Positions 33,047 to 44,000 are shown, counted from the stretch's first letter. The stretch is DNA of 64,000 nt from Nakamurella lactea DSM 19367 (GCF_000426645.1 NZ_AUFT01000022.1:36714-100713), one strand, 5' to 3'. A program made the numbers and translations. Notes: generated by a model not told the origin, from the letters alone.

Positions 33047-35389
33047 ATGGCCAAGAAGTTCAGCGGGACGATCAACCTCGACGTCAGGGATTCGGTCTCG
33101 GACTGGGACGCCTTTCTGCCGGAGAAGGCACCGGCCGGCGCTCCCAATGTCCTCGTCGTGCTCTACGACGACACCGGCACAGCGGCATGGTCGCCGTACG
33201 GCGGCCGGATCAACATGCCGACGATGGATCGCCTAGCCCAAGGCGGACTGACCTACTCGCAGTGGCACACGACCGCGCTGTGCTCGCCGACCCGGTCGAC
33301 CTTCCTCACCGGCCGCAACCACCATCTGAACGGCTTCGCGTCGATCAGCGAGTCGTCGACCGGATTCCCTGGCTACAACTCGCACATCCCCCCGGATATC
33401 GTCCCGATGGCTCACCTGTTGCGCGACGCCGGTTGGTCCACCTACTGGGTCGGCAAGAATCACAACGTTCCGATCGACGCCTGGACCGCCGGCGCGGCGA
33501 AAACGGAATGGCCGCTGGCCATGGGCTACGACCGCTTCTACGGGTTCATCGGCGGCGAGACCAATCAGTGGTACCCGTCGCTGGCCGAGGACAACCACTA
33601 CATCGATCAGCCCTACCTTCCGGAAGACGGCTACCACCTGTCCAAGGACCTCGCCGACCAGGCGATGCGGATGATCCGCGACAGCAAGCAGACCGAGCCC
33701 GAGAAGCCCTGGTACATGTGGTTCTGCCCCGGAGCGAACCACGCACCGCATCACGCGCCGCAGGAGTACATCGAGAAGTACAAGGGCGCGTTCGACGACG
33801 GCTACGAGGCCTACCGCGACTGGGTGCTGCCGCGGATGATCGAGCGCGGCATCCTGCCGGAGGGCACCGAACTCACCGAAATGAACCCGATGCCGGAGGG
33901 CACCTACACCCCCACCGACTACGTGCGGCCGTGGGCCGAACTGAACGATGAGGAGAAGAGGATGTTCTCCCGGATGGCCGAGGTGTATGCCGGCTTCTCC
34001 GAATACACCGATGCCCAGGTCGGCCGGATCGTCGACTACCTGGAGGAATCCGGCCAGCTGGAGAACACCATCATCATGTACTGCGCGGACAACGGCGCCT
34101 CCGGCGAGGGCAGCCCGAACGGCTCGGTCAACGAGGGCAAGATCTTCGGCGGCTACCCGGACGACGAGGCCGAGAACCTGCGTATGGTCGACAAACTCGG
34201 CAGCCCGGACACCTACAGCCACTACCCGACCGGCTGGGCGATGGCGTTCTCCGCCCCGTACCGGATGTTCAAGCGCTACACCTACCAGGGTGGCGTGTGC
34301 GATCCGTTGGTGATCCACTGGCCGGCCGGGATCAAGGCCAAAGGGGAAATCCGCAGCCAGTACCACCACTCCACCGACATCGTGCCGACGATCCTCGAGG
34401 CATGCGGCGTCGACTTCCCCGACACCTACAACGGCGTCGAGCAGACCCCGCTCTCCGGCGTGTCGATGGTGTACTCGTTCGACGCGCCGGTCGACGGCCC
34501 GACCGCGAAAACTACTCAGTACTACGAGATGTTCGGCAGCCGTGGCATCTGGCACGAGGGCTGGAAGGCGGTCACGGTGCACGGCCCGGTCTCCGGCATG
34601 AGCAACTTCGACAACGACCAGTGGCAGCTGTTCCACACCGATGTGGATCGCTCCGAGGCACATGATGTCGCCGAGCAGAATCCGGACAAGGTCGAAGAGC
34701 TCAAAGCACTCTGGATGGAGGAGGCGAAGGCGAACAACGTTCTCCCGCTGAACGATCTTCAGATCATCGGCAATCCGGAGGACTACGAGACGTTCATCAA
34801 GATGGAGTTCCACGTGCCGGTGCCGCCGAGCGGTCAGTACACGTACTACCCGGGGACGACCGAGATCCCGGAACGGTCCGCGGCGAACGTGCACGGGGTG
34901 TCGTACAAGGTCCTCGCCGAGGTCGATCTGACGCCCGACAGCCAGGGCGTGATCTTCGCGCACGGCTCGAGGTTCGGCGGCCACAGCCTCTTCATCAAGG
35001 ACGGGCAGGTGACCTACGCCTACAACTTCCTCGGCATCCCGCCCGAGAACCACATCACGGCTCCGGCACCGACCGGCGGCAAGCACATCATCGGTGTCGA
35101 GTTCACCAAGGAGCGGATGGGCGAGTACCGGGAGGGCGTCGGACCGCTGAAGCTCTTCATCGACGAACAGCAGGTCGGCGAGCAGGAGATCCGCACCGTC
35201 CTCGGTCACTTCTCGCTCTGCGGCGAGGGTCTGTGCATCGGCTACGACAGTGCCGATCCCGTTTCCAGCGAGTACGAATCAGGGTTCGCCTTCACCGGCG
35301 GCGAGATTGTCAAGGTGGTGTTCGACATCGCCGACGACGCCTACATCGACGTGGAAGGGCATCTGGCCGCGGCGATGTCCCGCGATTGA
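33047..35389 (+). CDS. Cysteine-type arylsulfatase 2
   Basis: A 780-residue close paralog of sulfatase 1. It opens MAKKFSGTINLDVRDSVSDW and carries D41-D42 (YDDTG), formylglycine C79 in ALCSPTRS, YCADNGASGEG as the second metal pair and a C-terminal lectin-like domain (HGSRFGGHSLF). The lysine/His motif reads GKNH. There is no signal peptide, so the product is cytosolic. ATG 33047 is preceded by GGAGAA; the open frame to 33008 is not needed. Sulfatase 3 follows after 72 nt on the same strand. Activation would need the FGE encoded at 49558. Confidence 0.93.
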   Translation: MAKKFSGTINLDVRDSVSDWDAFLPEKAPAGAPNVLVVLYDDTGTAAWSPYGGRINMPTMDRLAQGGLTYSQWHTTALCSPTRSTFLTGRNHHLNGFASISESSTGFPGYNSHIPPDIVPMAHLLRDAGWSTYWVGKNHNVPIDAWTAGAAKTEWPLAMGYDRFYGFIGGETNQWYPSLAEDNHYIDQPYLPEDGYHLSKDLADQAMRMIRDSKQTEPEKPWYMWFCPGANHAPHHAPQEYIEKYKGAFDDGYEAYRDWVLPRMIERGILPEGTELTEMNPMPEGTYTPTDYVRPWAELNDEEKRMFSRMAEVYAGFSEYTDAQVGRIVDYLEESGQLENTIIMYCADNGASGEGSPNGSVNEGKIFGGYPDDEAENLRMVDKLGSPDTYSHYPTGWAMAFSAPYRMFKRYTYQGGVCDPLVIHWPAGIKAKGEIRSQYHHSTDIVPTILEACGVDFPDTYNGVEQTPLSGVSMVYSFDAPVDGPTAKTTQYYEMFGSRGIWHEGWKAVTVHGPVSGMSNFDNDQWQLFHTDVDRSEAHDVAEQNPDKVEELKALWMEEAKANNVLPLNDLQIIGNPEDYETFIKMEFHVPVPPSGQYTYYPGTTEIPERSAANVHGVSYKVLAEVDLTPDSQGVIFAHGSRFGGHSLFIKDGQVTYAYNFLGIPPENHITAPAPTGGKHIIGVEFTKERMGEYREGVGPLKLFIDEQQVGEQEIRTVLGHFSLCGEGLCIGYDSADPVSSEYESGFAFTGGEIVKVVFDIADDAYIDVEGHLAAAMSRD

Positions 35390-35460
35390 ATCGCGGGCCG
35401 ACCTGCGACTGATCTGCAAGCGACGCACATCGATCCGCAGCACCGAGAGGACCACAGATC

Positions 35461-37812
35461 ATGGCCGACGTCCAGCGTTCCATCCTGCCGATCCCCGATC
35501 TCGCCTATACCGGAACGGTGACGTATGACGCGTCCGACCCGGACACGCACTATCCACCGATCCAGCGACTGCTGCCGCCGGACGGTGCCCCAAATGTGCT
35601 CGTCATCCTGGTCGATGACGTCGGGTTCGGCGCGTCGAGCGCGTTCGGCGGGCCGATCCAGACGCCGAACTTCGAGCGGGTGGCCGCGCAGGGTCTGAAG
35701 TACACCCGGTTCCACACCACGGCGCTGTGCTCGCCGACCCGTGCGGCACTGTTGTCCGGTCGCAATCACCACACGGTGGGAATGGGCGGCATCACCGAGA
35801 TCGCCACGTCGGCACCCGGTTACAACTCGTTGCGGCCGAACAATTGTGCGCCGCTGGCCGAGACACTGAAGCTCAACGGGTACAACACCGCCCAGTTCGG
35901 CAAGTGTCATGAGGTGCCGGTGTGGGAGGCCAGCGCCGTCGGCCCGTTCGACCACTGGCCGCACCCCGGTGGCGGTTTCGAGTACTTCTACGGCTTCATC
36001 GGCGGCGAGACGAACCAGTGGTACCCGGCGATCTACGAGAACACCTCACCGGTCGAGGCGTGGGGAACGCCCGAGCAGGGGTACCACTTCATGGCCGATA
36101 TGACCGACAAGGCGATCGACTGGACCCGGCAGCAGAAATCGCTGGCCCCGGACAAGCCGTTCTTCACCTACTTCGCCCCGGGCGCAACCCATGCGCCGCA
36201 CCACGTTCCGACGGAGTGGGCCGACCAGTACGCCGGTCAGTTCGACCAGGGCTGGGACCGCCTCCGCGAGGAAACGTTCGCGCGGCAAAAGGAGGCCGGC
36301 GTCATCCCCGCCGACGCCGCACTCACCGAACGCAGCGCCGGGATCCCGGCCTGGGACGAGATGAGCGACGCACTCAAGCCGGCGCTGGCCCGCCAGATGG
36401 AGGTGTACGCCGGGTTCCTGGCCTACACCGACCACCACGTCGGGCGGCTGCTCGATGCGCTGGAGGAACTCGGGGTACTCGACGACACGCTCGTCTATGT
36501 GATCATCGGCGACAACGGTGCCAGCGCCGAGGGTTCGATGCACGGGACGACCAACGAGGGCTTCACCATCAACCACATGAACGACATCGAGGACGAGGCC
36601 TACGTCATCGCCCACAAGGACGATCTCGGCACGCCCAAGTCGTACAACCACTACGCCATCGGCTGGGCACACGCCATGGACACCCCTTACCAGTGGACCA
36701 AGCAGGTGGCCAGCCACTGGGGCGGCACCCGCAACGGCACCATCGTGAGCTGGCCCAACGGGATCGCCGCCCGCGGCGAGATCCGGCACCAGTTCGCGCA
36801 CGTCATCGACGTTGCCCCGACCGTGCTGCAGGCCGCGGGCATCCCCGAGCCGTCGACGGTGAACGGCGTCACCCAGCGTCCCTACGAGGGGGTGCCGATG
36901 AACTACTCGTTCGACGACGGGGACGCGGCCGAACAGCACGAGACGCAGTACTTCGAGATGCTCGGCAATCGGGCGATCTACCACAAGGGCTGGACCGCGG
37001 TGGCCAAGCACAAGGACCCGTGGCTGGCCTCCAGTCACGGCCTGGACGAGGACGTCTGGGAGCTCTACAACGTCGAGCGGGACTGGACGCAATCCAACGA
37101 CCTGTCCGCCGAAGAGCCGCAGCGACTCGCCCATCTCCAGCAGCTGTTCCTGATCCAGGCCGCGCGGTTCAACGTACTGCCGCTGGACATTCGCTCGGCC
37201 GAACGACTGAATCCGGAACTTGCCGGCCGTCCCGAACTGGTCACCGGAACCAGCCAGACCTTCTACCCGGGCATGCGTCGGCTGTCGGAGAACACCTCGA
37301 TCAACATCAAGAACAAGTCGTACACCGTGACGGCGAAGGTGACCGTTCCCGAGTCGGGCGCCGGCGGCGTGCTCATCGCGCAGGGCGGGGCCTACGGCGG
37401 CTGGTCGGTCTACCTGGTCGACGGGAAGCTGGCCTACGCGTACAACCTGCTGGGTATCCGGACCGACATCGTCCGGTCGAACGGCCCGGTCCCGGCCGGC
37501 GATCAGGAGGTGCGGGTGCATTTCGCCTACGACGGCGGTGGTCTCGGCAAGGGCGGGACCGTCTCGCTGTTCGCCGGCGATGCCGCGATCGGCGAGGGCA
37601 GGGTCGAGCGCACGCTGCCGTTCCAGTTCACCTTCGACGAGACCGTTGATGTGGGCATGGATCTGGCATCCCCGGTGTCCAGCGACTACCAGGCGACCGG
37701 CAACGCGTTCACCGGCACGATCGGCCTGGTCCGCATCGATCTCGGCGACGACGATCACTCGCACCTGATCGAACCGGAGCACCTGATGAGCGTCGCCATG
37801 CTCAAGCAATAA
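35461..37812 (+). CDS. Cysteine-type arylsulfatase 3
   Basis: A 783-residue sulfatase of the same architecture but clearly divergent from the other two. The metal pair is D52-D53 in VDDVGFG, formylglycine is C90 in ALCSPTRA, and GDNGASAEG gives the second metal site. The usual GKWH motif reads GKCH, with an extra Cys next to the catalytic Lys. The N-terminus is about 11 residues longer than in sulfatases 1 and 2. There is no signal peptide. A C-terminal beta-sandwich follows residue ~600. It is probably co-transcribed with sulfatase 2. The different active-site surround suggests another substrate. Confidence 0.92.
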   Translation: MADVQRSILPIPDLAYTGTVTYDASDPDTHYPPIQRLLPPDGAPNVLVILVDDVGFGASSAFGGPIQTPNFERVAAQGLKYTRFHTTALCSPTRAALLSGRNHHTVGMGGITEIATSAPGYNSLRPNNCAPLAETLKLNGYNTAQFGKCHEVPVWEASAVGPFDHWPHPGGGFEYFYGFIGGETNQWYPAIYENTSPVEAWGTPEQGYHFMADMTDKAIDWTRQQKSLAPDKPFFTYFAPGATHAPHHVPTEWADQYAGQFDQGWDRLREETFARQKEAGVIPADAALTERSAGIPAWDEMSDALKPALARQMEVYAGFLAYTDHHVGRLLDALEELGVLDDTLVYVIIGDNGASAEGSMHGTTNEGFTINHMNDIEDEAYVIAHKDDLGTPKSYNHYAIGWAHAMDTPYQWTKQVASHWGGTRNGTIVSWPNGIAARGEIRHQFAHVIDVAPTVLQAAGIPEPSTVNGVTQRPYEGVPMNYSFDDGDAAEQHETQYFEMLGNRAIYHKGWTAVAKHKDPWLASSHGLDEDVWELYNVERDWTQSNDLSAEEPQRLAHLQQLFLIQAARFNVLPLDIRSAERLNPELAGRPELVTGTSQTFYPGMRRLSENTSINIKNKSYTVTAKVTVPESGAGGVLIAQGGAYGGWSVYLVDGKLAYAYNLLGIRTDIVRSNGPVPAGDQEVRVHFAYDGGGLGKGGTVSLFAGDAAIGEGRVERTLPFQFTFDETVDVGMDLASPVSSDYQATGNAFTGTIGLVRIDLGDDDHSHLIEPEHLMSVAMLKQ

Positions 37813-37894
37813 CCATGGACAACCACGTCACATCCTGCGGGCGGACCAGCGGTCGGCGGGATCGTCGAGCAAGCCCCCCGCCCGGAGCGGCTGG

Positions 37895-39562
37895 ATGAAT
37901 GCACCTGTTCCGGCCGCGCCGTCGACCCACCGGTGGCTGTTGCCAACCCTGTCGGGATATCAACGCGGCTGGCTGACCGGCGACGTGATTGCCGGGCTGT
38001 CCGCCGGCGCCGTTGTGGTGCCACAGGCGATGGCCTACGCGACCATCGCAAACATGCCGGTCCAGATCGGGTTGTACACCTGCATGGTGCCGATGATCGT
38101 GTACGCGATGCTCGGCGGATCCCGGGCGATGAGCGTCTCCACCACCTCGACCATTGCGACGCTCAGCGCGACCACGTTGGTCTCGGCCGGTGTCGCGGCC
38201 GGGGCCGAGGACGCCGTCGGGTCCTTGATGGCGCTCACCCTGCTGGTCGGCGTCATCCTGTTGCTGGGCCGGCTGTTGCGACTCGGTTCGATCGTCGAGG
38301 TGATCAACAAGTCCACCATCATCGGCGTCCAGGTCGGCGTCGGCGGCACGGTGGCGGTCGGCCAGCTGCCCAAACTGCTCGGCGAGACGAGTGACCCCAC
38401 CGGAAAGGGTTTCATCCGGTCGATCGCCGCGGTCGTCGAGGCCATCCCAGAGGGCAATCTGGCGACCATCTGCCTGTCGGTCGGGTCGGTCGCTGTGCTG
38501 TTCGGCGTCAAGGCCTACCTGCCGAAGGTGCCGGGACCGTTGGTGGTGGTGGTCGCCGGCATCCTGCTGGTGGCGTTCACCTCGCTGACCGATCACGGCG
38601 TGCAGAAGATCGCGCCGATTCCTTTTGGTTTCCCGGTTCCGAAGCTGCCCGATTTCACCCACCTCGCCGGCCTGGTGCCGGGTGCGCTGGCGATCGCGGT
38701 GATGGCGTTCCTGGAGTCGGCCGCGGTCGCCCGCGGCATCCGCAAGCCCGGCGAGACGCAGATCGACAGCAATCAGGAGCTGTTCGCCACCGCCGCCGCG
38801 AACGTGGCCGGCTCGTTCTTCCAGACCATGCCGGCCGCCGGTGGGTTCTCGCAGAGCGCGGTGAACCAGGGGGCGGGTGCCCGATCGCAGGTCTCATCGC
38901 TGGTGACGGTGGCACTCGCGGTGATCGTGGCGCTGTTCCTGGCGCCCGTGCTGAGTCTGCTGCCGCAGGCGACGCTCGCCTCGATGGTTTTCGTTGCCGT
39001 CGTCGGGTTGATCGACGTGCGCGCATTGGCCCGCCTCAAGCGGATCAGCGCGCGCGACTTCTGGACCGCGCTGGTCACGGCCGCGGTCGGCCTGACCGCC
39101 GGGTTGCTGGCCGCCGTCGCCGCAGGTGTGCTGATCACCTTCGGCCTGGTGCTGCACGAGCTGAACCGGGTGCGGGTGACGATGGGACCGCGGACCGCGG
39201 AGGCTCTGACGGTTGTCGTCGGCGGGGCCCTCTACACGGCGAACGTGCAGGAATCCGAGCGGGCGATCATTGCGCAGGTCGAGCAGAACCAGCCGCTGAA
39301 AGCAGTGGTCCTGGAGGTGAGCCAGGTGCGGCAGTTGTCCGTCACCGTGCTCGACGCCTTGGAAGACCTGGACCGCGAGCTGACCGCACTGGGCGTTCAG
39401 CTGCGGCTGGCGTCCGTAGCGCCGGAGGCGGTGGCGATGGCGTCGCGCACCGGCTGGTATCAGGGGCTGGTCGAGAACAACCGGGTCTTCGACACCACGG
39501 AAGCTGCGCTGGCCGGAACCCCGCCGTCGGACCGGGATCAGAACTCCGAGTCGCGCTCGTAG
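37895..39562 (+). CDS. SulP-family anion transporter 2
   Basis: A 555-residue SulP transporter with an N-terminal membrane domain (about 15-425), whose SAGAVVVPQAMAYATIANMP is the family's first-helix signature. A STAS domain follows at about 430-540 (ALTVVVGGALYTANVQESER onward). It lies 82 nt after sulfatase 3 on the same strand, so sulfate released by the sulfatases and anion transport may be linked. Its 3' end overlaps the convergent DUF7144 gene by 25 bp. No palindrome precedes it, so it relies on the upstream operon promoter or another one. Confidence 0.87.
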   Translation: MNAPVPAAPSTHRWLLPTLSGYQRGWLTGDVIAGLSAGAVVVPQAMAYATIANMPVQIGLYTCMVPMIVYAMLGGSRAMSVSTTSTIATLSATTLVSAGVAAGAEDAVGSLMALTLLVGVILLLGRLLRLGSIVEVINKSTIIGVQVGVGGTVAVGQLPKLLGETSDPTGKGFIRSIAAVVEAIPEGNLATICLSVGSVAVLFGVKAYLPKVPGPLVVVVAGILLVAFTSLTDHGVQKIAPIPFGFPVPKLPDFTHLAGLVPGALAIAVMAFLESAAVARGIRKPGETQIDSNQELFATAAANVAGSFFQTMPAAGGFSQSAVNQGAGARSQVSSLVTVALAVIVALFLAPVLSLLPQATLASMVFVAVVGLIDVRALARLKRISARDFWTALVTAAVGLTAGLLAAVAAGVLITFGLVLHELNRVRVTMGPRTAEALTVVVGGALYTANVQESERAIIAQVEQNQPLKAVVLEVSQVRQLSVTVLDALEDLDRELTALGVQLRLASVAPEAVAMASRTGWYQGLVENNRVFDTTEAALAGTPPSDRDQNSESRS

Positions 39563-39942
39563 ACCGTCAGAGCCCAGATCACCGCGATGTCCAGCACGAT
39601 GATCAGAATCGACCAGACGGGGTAGTACGGCAGGAACATGAAGTTCGCGATGGCCGACAGGACCGCCAGGACGATGCCCACCACTCGCGCCCACGTCTGA
39701 CCGGCCAGCAGCGCGAACCCGGTGATGATGCCGATAATGCCGATGATCAGGTGGATCCAGCCCCAGCCGGTCACGTTCAGGCTGTAGGTGTTGTTCTGCA
39801 CGACCACGAAGAAGTCGCCGTGGATCAGCGCTGCCAGGCCCTGGAGCAACTGGAATCCGCCGGCCATCAGCAGGAAGAAGCCGGCCATCGCGGTCAGCCC
39901 GACCGACCAGCCTCGCTTGGCCGGGCTCAGGTTCGTACTCAT
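39538..39942 (-). CDS. DUF7144-family membrane protein 1
   Basis: A 134-residue, four-helix membrane protein of the actinobacterial DUF7144 type. Diagnostic pieces are FQLLQGLAALIHGDFFVVVQ and GWGWIHLIIGIIGIITGFAL, followed by FMFLPYYPVWSILIIVLDIA. It is a clear paralog of the 51362 protein, which also neighbours a SulP gene. ATG 39942 has GGAGG 6-7 nt upstream. A palindrome at 40025 lies 83 nt before the start. Function unknown; the pairing with SulP genes is notable. Confidence 0.85.
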   Translation of the reverse strand: MSTNLSPAKRGWSVGLTAMAGFFLLMAGGFQLLQGLAALIHGDFFVVVQNNTYSLNVTGWGWIHLIIGIIGIITGFALLAGQTWARVVGIVLAVLSAIANFMFLPYYPVWSILIIVLDIAVIWALTVYERDSEF

Positions 39943-40024
39943 CACGGTCCTCCAAGTGGGCTAGATGCCAGGTGGCACTGTTATCCGCTGACGCGAACGA
40001 TAGGTCTGAAAAGTGCCGTCCAGG

Positions 40025-40095
40025 TCACCCACCTCGGGTGATCGTCCACCCTGCGGCGTCACTGCTGCGGTCCTATGATCACCCGCAGTGGGTGA
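40025..40095. promoter_or_regulatory. Island palindrome copies 8 and 9
   Basis: TCACCC-acctc-GGGTGA (40025-40041) and TCACCC-gcagt-GGGTGA (40079-40095) lie 54 bp apart in a divergent region. The left copy fits the leftward DUF7144 gene. The right copy has CCCTAG at 40116-40121, 31.5 nt from its centre, and fits the rightward membrane protein and surface protein genes. Confidence 0.78.
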
Positions 40096-40251
40096 CCCCG
40101 AACGCCGACGGCGGGCCCTAGCGTCACACGGACATGTCGCTCCGCTCGCCGCTTCGGGCCACGAGAGAGAGCACCGTTCACCCGGGAGGACGCAGCTGAA
40201 CCACTCGAGCGGACAGGTGGAAGCAAACGGCCCTTGGGAAGGATGCAGCGA

Positions 40252-41010
40252 GTGGACGAGGCAGAACCGGGCCGACTGGCCGGCGGTTTCTCGGTCACCG
40301 CTGCCGGACCATCGCGCGGCGACCCGAACGGCGGCGACCCGAACGGCGGCGACCCGAACGACAAGGAACCGAACGACAAGGAACCGAACGACAAGGAACC
40401 GAAGGACTGGCGGGAGCTGGTCACCGTCGTGCTCCTGTCGGTGACCGCCGTGCTCACCGCGTGGACCGGTTTCCAGGCCAGCAAGTGGGGCGGGGCGATG
40501 TCGATCTCCTTCTCCCAGGCGTCCAGCGCCCGGATCGAGGCGTCCCGATACGACGCCGCGGCAGATCGCGCACTGACCATCCAGGTGCAGCTTTTCACCC
40601 AGTGGCTGCAGGCTTATCAGAGCGGCGACAAGGCACTGAGCGATTTCCTGAGCGATCGCTTTCCCGAACCGCTGCACACCGCGTTCCCGGTCTGGCTGGC
40701 GTCGCAGCCGTTGAAGAACCCGGACGCCGCGGCCACCCCGTTCGACCTGGCCGAATTCGCCATCCCGGAGGTAGCCGCGGCGAAGGAAGCCGATGCGCGG
40801 GCGGACAGTAAGTTCCTCACCGCCTTGGTCGACAACCAACGCGGCGACAACTACACGGTCCTCACCATCGGTTTCGCCGCCGTGCTGTTCTTCGCGGCGA
40901 TGTCCGGACGGCTCAAACACCCTGGGGCGCAGTGGGTCCTGCTCGGGCTGGGGGTAGCCGGCTTCGTGGTGTGCGCCGCCCTGCTGCTCACCTTTCCCAA
41001 ACTCGTCTGA
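40252..41010 (+). CDS. Membrane protein with repetitive acidic N-terminus
   Basis: A 252-residue protein. The disordered N-terminus contains three GDPNG and three DKEPN repeats (about residues 23-52). A first helix (about 57-75, LVTVVLLSVTAVLTAWTGFQ) leads to a helical extracytoplasmic or cytoplasmic region (80-195), and two C-terminal helices (about 203-250) end the protein. The conserved opening TAWTGFQASKWGGAMSISFS is seen in other uncharacterised actinobacterial proteins. GTG 40252 is preferred because GGGAAGG is 9 nt upstream, while ATG 40243 touches that site. It lies 56 nt upstream of the giant surface protein and is likely co-transcribed with it. Confidence 0.65.
   Translation: MDEAEPGRLAGGFSVTAAGPSRGDPNGGDPNGGDPNDKEPNDKEPNDKEPKDWRELVTVVLLSVTAVLTAWTGFQASKWGGAMSISFSQASSARIEASRYDAAADRALTIQVQLFTQWLQAYQSGDKALSDFLSDRFPEPLHTAFPVWLASQPLKNPDAAATPFDLAEFAIPEVAAAKEADARADSKFLTALVDNQRGDNYTVLTIGFAAVLFFAAMSGRLKHPGAQWVLLGLGVAGFVVCAALLLTFPKLV
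40318..40404. repeat. In-frame 15-bp minisatellites in the 40252 gene
   Basis: Three copies of a 15-bp unit encoding GDPNG (GGCGACCCGAACGGC, 40318-40359) run straight into three copies of GACAAGGAACCGAAC (40360-40404), which encodes DKEPN. Both keep frame, so copy number could vary without breaking the protein. Confidence 0.85.
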
Positions 41011-41066
41011 TCGGTCGGTCGACCGGATCAGATGCTGACCAGGCATCGAACGTGGAGGAGTTCGAC

Positions 41067-44000
41067 ATGATCGAGGCGGATGACGTGCCCGCAGCGCAGC
41101 CGGGTCGCCCAGTGCGCCGGATGGTGCAGCGGCGACGGGCCCGCCGCGCGCTGCGCAGCTGGCTCAGCCTCGCCATGGCCACCGTCATCGGGCTGTCGTT
41201 GGCGATGCTGGCCGCGCCCGCTGCCTCGGCTGCGCCGACCGCATCGATGTCCATCCAGAAGAGCGCCGATGCCACGGACGTCGAACCCGGCCAGACGTTC
41301 AACTACACCATCCAGTTCCAGTGCACGGCCGGCACCGTCAACGGGTGCGTCAACGCGGTGCTGGTCGACCCGCTGCCGGACTACATCAGCCTCAACGGCA
41401 CGCCGACCATCGCCGGACCGACGAGCAATCCGACGATCGACAACGGGCCGCCGGTGACGGTGACGTTCAACGACGACCTCGGCAACGGTGATATCGGTTT
41501 GGCACCAGGCAATGTCATCGTGCTGACCATCCCGGTGGTGGTCGACGAGGACATCCCTGTGTCGGAGAGCGGCCAGCCGCTGGAGAACACGGCCACCATC
41601 ACAGCCGACAACGCCGATCAGAAGGCCGACAGCGCAACGGTGACCCCGACGATCCCGTCGACGTTCGCAGCCAAGACCACCAAAGAGATCACCCCGACCG
41701 GCGCCCCCGCCGTGCCCGGCACCCCACTGAGCGTTGCGCTCACCGGCCAGAACAATTCCAACGTGCCGGTCGACACGATGGTGATCCAGGACCCGGTCGA
41801 CCCGACCGCGACACCCAGCCCGTTCCAGTATCTCGGCGTCACCGGGCTGGGCGAGGTCACCATGCCCGAGGGCGCGGAGACGGTGCAGGTCTCCGCCTAC
41901 GTCAACGGCCAATGGGTCGACGGGCCAGTCGGCCCGCCGGCGGCATTGCCGCCGAATCCACCGACGGACCCGGCCGACATCACCGGGCTGCGCTGGACCT
42001 TCACCAGCACCGACGACAACGGCATCGTGCCGGGCGCCACCGCCGACGTCGGTATCGACCTCGAGCAGCGGGAGAACGTCACCGAGCTCACCGATCCGAT
42101 CACCATCGCCAACGATGCCAACACCACCGTCACCCAGGGCACGGACTCCGCAACCTCCGATCCCGCAAGCGACACGTACCGGATCCCGCCGACCGCGCTC
42201 GACCTGGCCGCCGGCAAGTCCTTCGACCCGGACACCGTGCACGCCGGCGATTCCAGCGTGGTCACCGTCACCGGCACCAACAATTCCGAGGTGCCGCTGG
42301 AGTCGATGACGATCACCGAGCCGAAAGCCGGTACCACCAACCCGTTCGCCGACGGCGGGCTGACCTTCGACGGCATCGGCAGCGACGCCGAGGGCGCCGA
42401 CGTGGTGTGGCCCGACGGCGCCACCGGCGCACATGTCACCTACACCGGACCCGGATGCCCTGGGACCGAACAGGACGCGACCGCGCCGAACACCCTGCCG
42501 GGGCCGCCGGCCGGGTGCACCCCGACCGGGTTCACCGCGACCTTCGACGGACCGATCAATCCGGGTGCCCAGGCCACCATTCCGTTCCAGGTGACCACGG
42601 CGTCCGACCAGGCGGTGCAGTCGGTGACCCGGGACAACACGGTCGACGTGACCGGCACCGCGAACGGCGTCGACGCCCAGGCCGACGCCACCGACTCGAT
42701 CACCTCACTCGGCGACCGGCTGTTCGTCGACACCAGCAAGAAGATCACTCCCGCGGCCGTCCCTTCGCAACCCGGCGAGATCGTCACGGCCCAACTCGGC
42801 GCCAGGATCCGGCCGTTTCCGGCGTCGACCGTTGACGCGACGACGATCATCGTGCAGGACCCGGCCAGCATCCCCGACCCCAACCAGTGGTACGACTCCT
42901 TCGACCCGCAAGCCGTGACTGCCACACCCGTACCCGGGTGTTCGACCCTGACGGTGCAGTACACGGAGGACGGCACCACCTGGACGGACATCCCGGGGAT
43001 GGTCGACATTCCGCCGGGCATCTTCAACGGCGTCATTCCGGAAGACATCTCCGCGGCAGCCATCGGCATCCGGTTCGTCTACACCGCTGACCCGGCCGGT
43101 GGCAACTGCTCGGGCGGCTTCCCGCCCGGCACCGCGGTGCAGCCCAACCTGTCGTACGCCCTCGAGGACGACGCGGGCGGCACCGACGGCATCATGACCA
43201 ACTGCGTTCAATCGTCGGCGTCGGTCGGCGACGTCGACGGCACCTCCCTGCAACGGTGTGCCAGCGTCACGCTCACGCCGCCTGACCTCGGCAACGTCGA
43301 CCCGATCGACAAGGCCTGGGACCAGGACCTGGTCAACGCCCGGTCAGAGGCCGTTGTCGGAGCCACCCTGTCCTGGTCGACCAACGGCTTCACCGGCGTG
43401 CAGCGCGCCGAGATCAACGACACCCAGGATCCGGACACCACGGCGCTGCCCGACTCGGTGTTCGACACCTGGGACCTGGTGCGCATCGACCCGATCACCC
43501 CGGAACTCGATCCGCTGCTCACCTACGACCAGATCACCAAGGTCGAGCTGTATCAGCTGCCGGCCGGCAGCACCGACCCGGCAGCGGGCAGCTGGGTCGA
43601 GCCGGCGAACGACCCGTGTCCAGACGCCTGCGACGGAACCTTCCCCGGCTACACCCTCTCGAGCGACCAGCGTGCCGTCACCATCGGCTTCCGGTTGTCC
43701 TACATCGAGAGCCCGACCCGCAGCGAACGACTCGGCACCCCGACCGCCCCGTCGATCGGCTCCGGCGTCGCCTCCTCGCAGGGCAACAACCGGCACATCC
43801 ACCCGGTCTTCCAATTGCGGGACGAGCTCCGCAGCAACGAGGACGTTCCGGTGACCGCCGACCGGGTCTACAACACGGACAACTCGGGCGAGATCAACAA
43901 CACGGTCAGAGCGACCGCGTACCCGGAAGTGAACAGCACCACCCCCAGCCTGACCGCGACCGACGCCGACGTCATCAACCTGCTGCACGTCCCGGTCACC

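Noticed and set aside
35922..37649. 575-codon alternative frame inside sulfatase 3
   Set aside because: It is Arg/Gly-rich, as expected from a shifted high-GC frame, and has no homology pattern.
40932..41066. Extended N-terminus of the giant surface protein
   Set aside because: It would overlap the 40252 gene. ATG 41067 has a strong GGAGGAG site, followed by a proper signal peptide.
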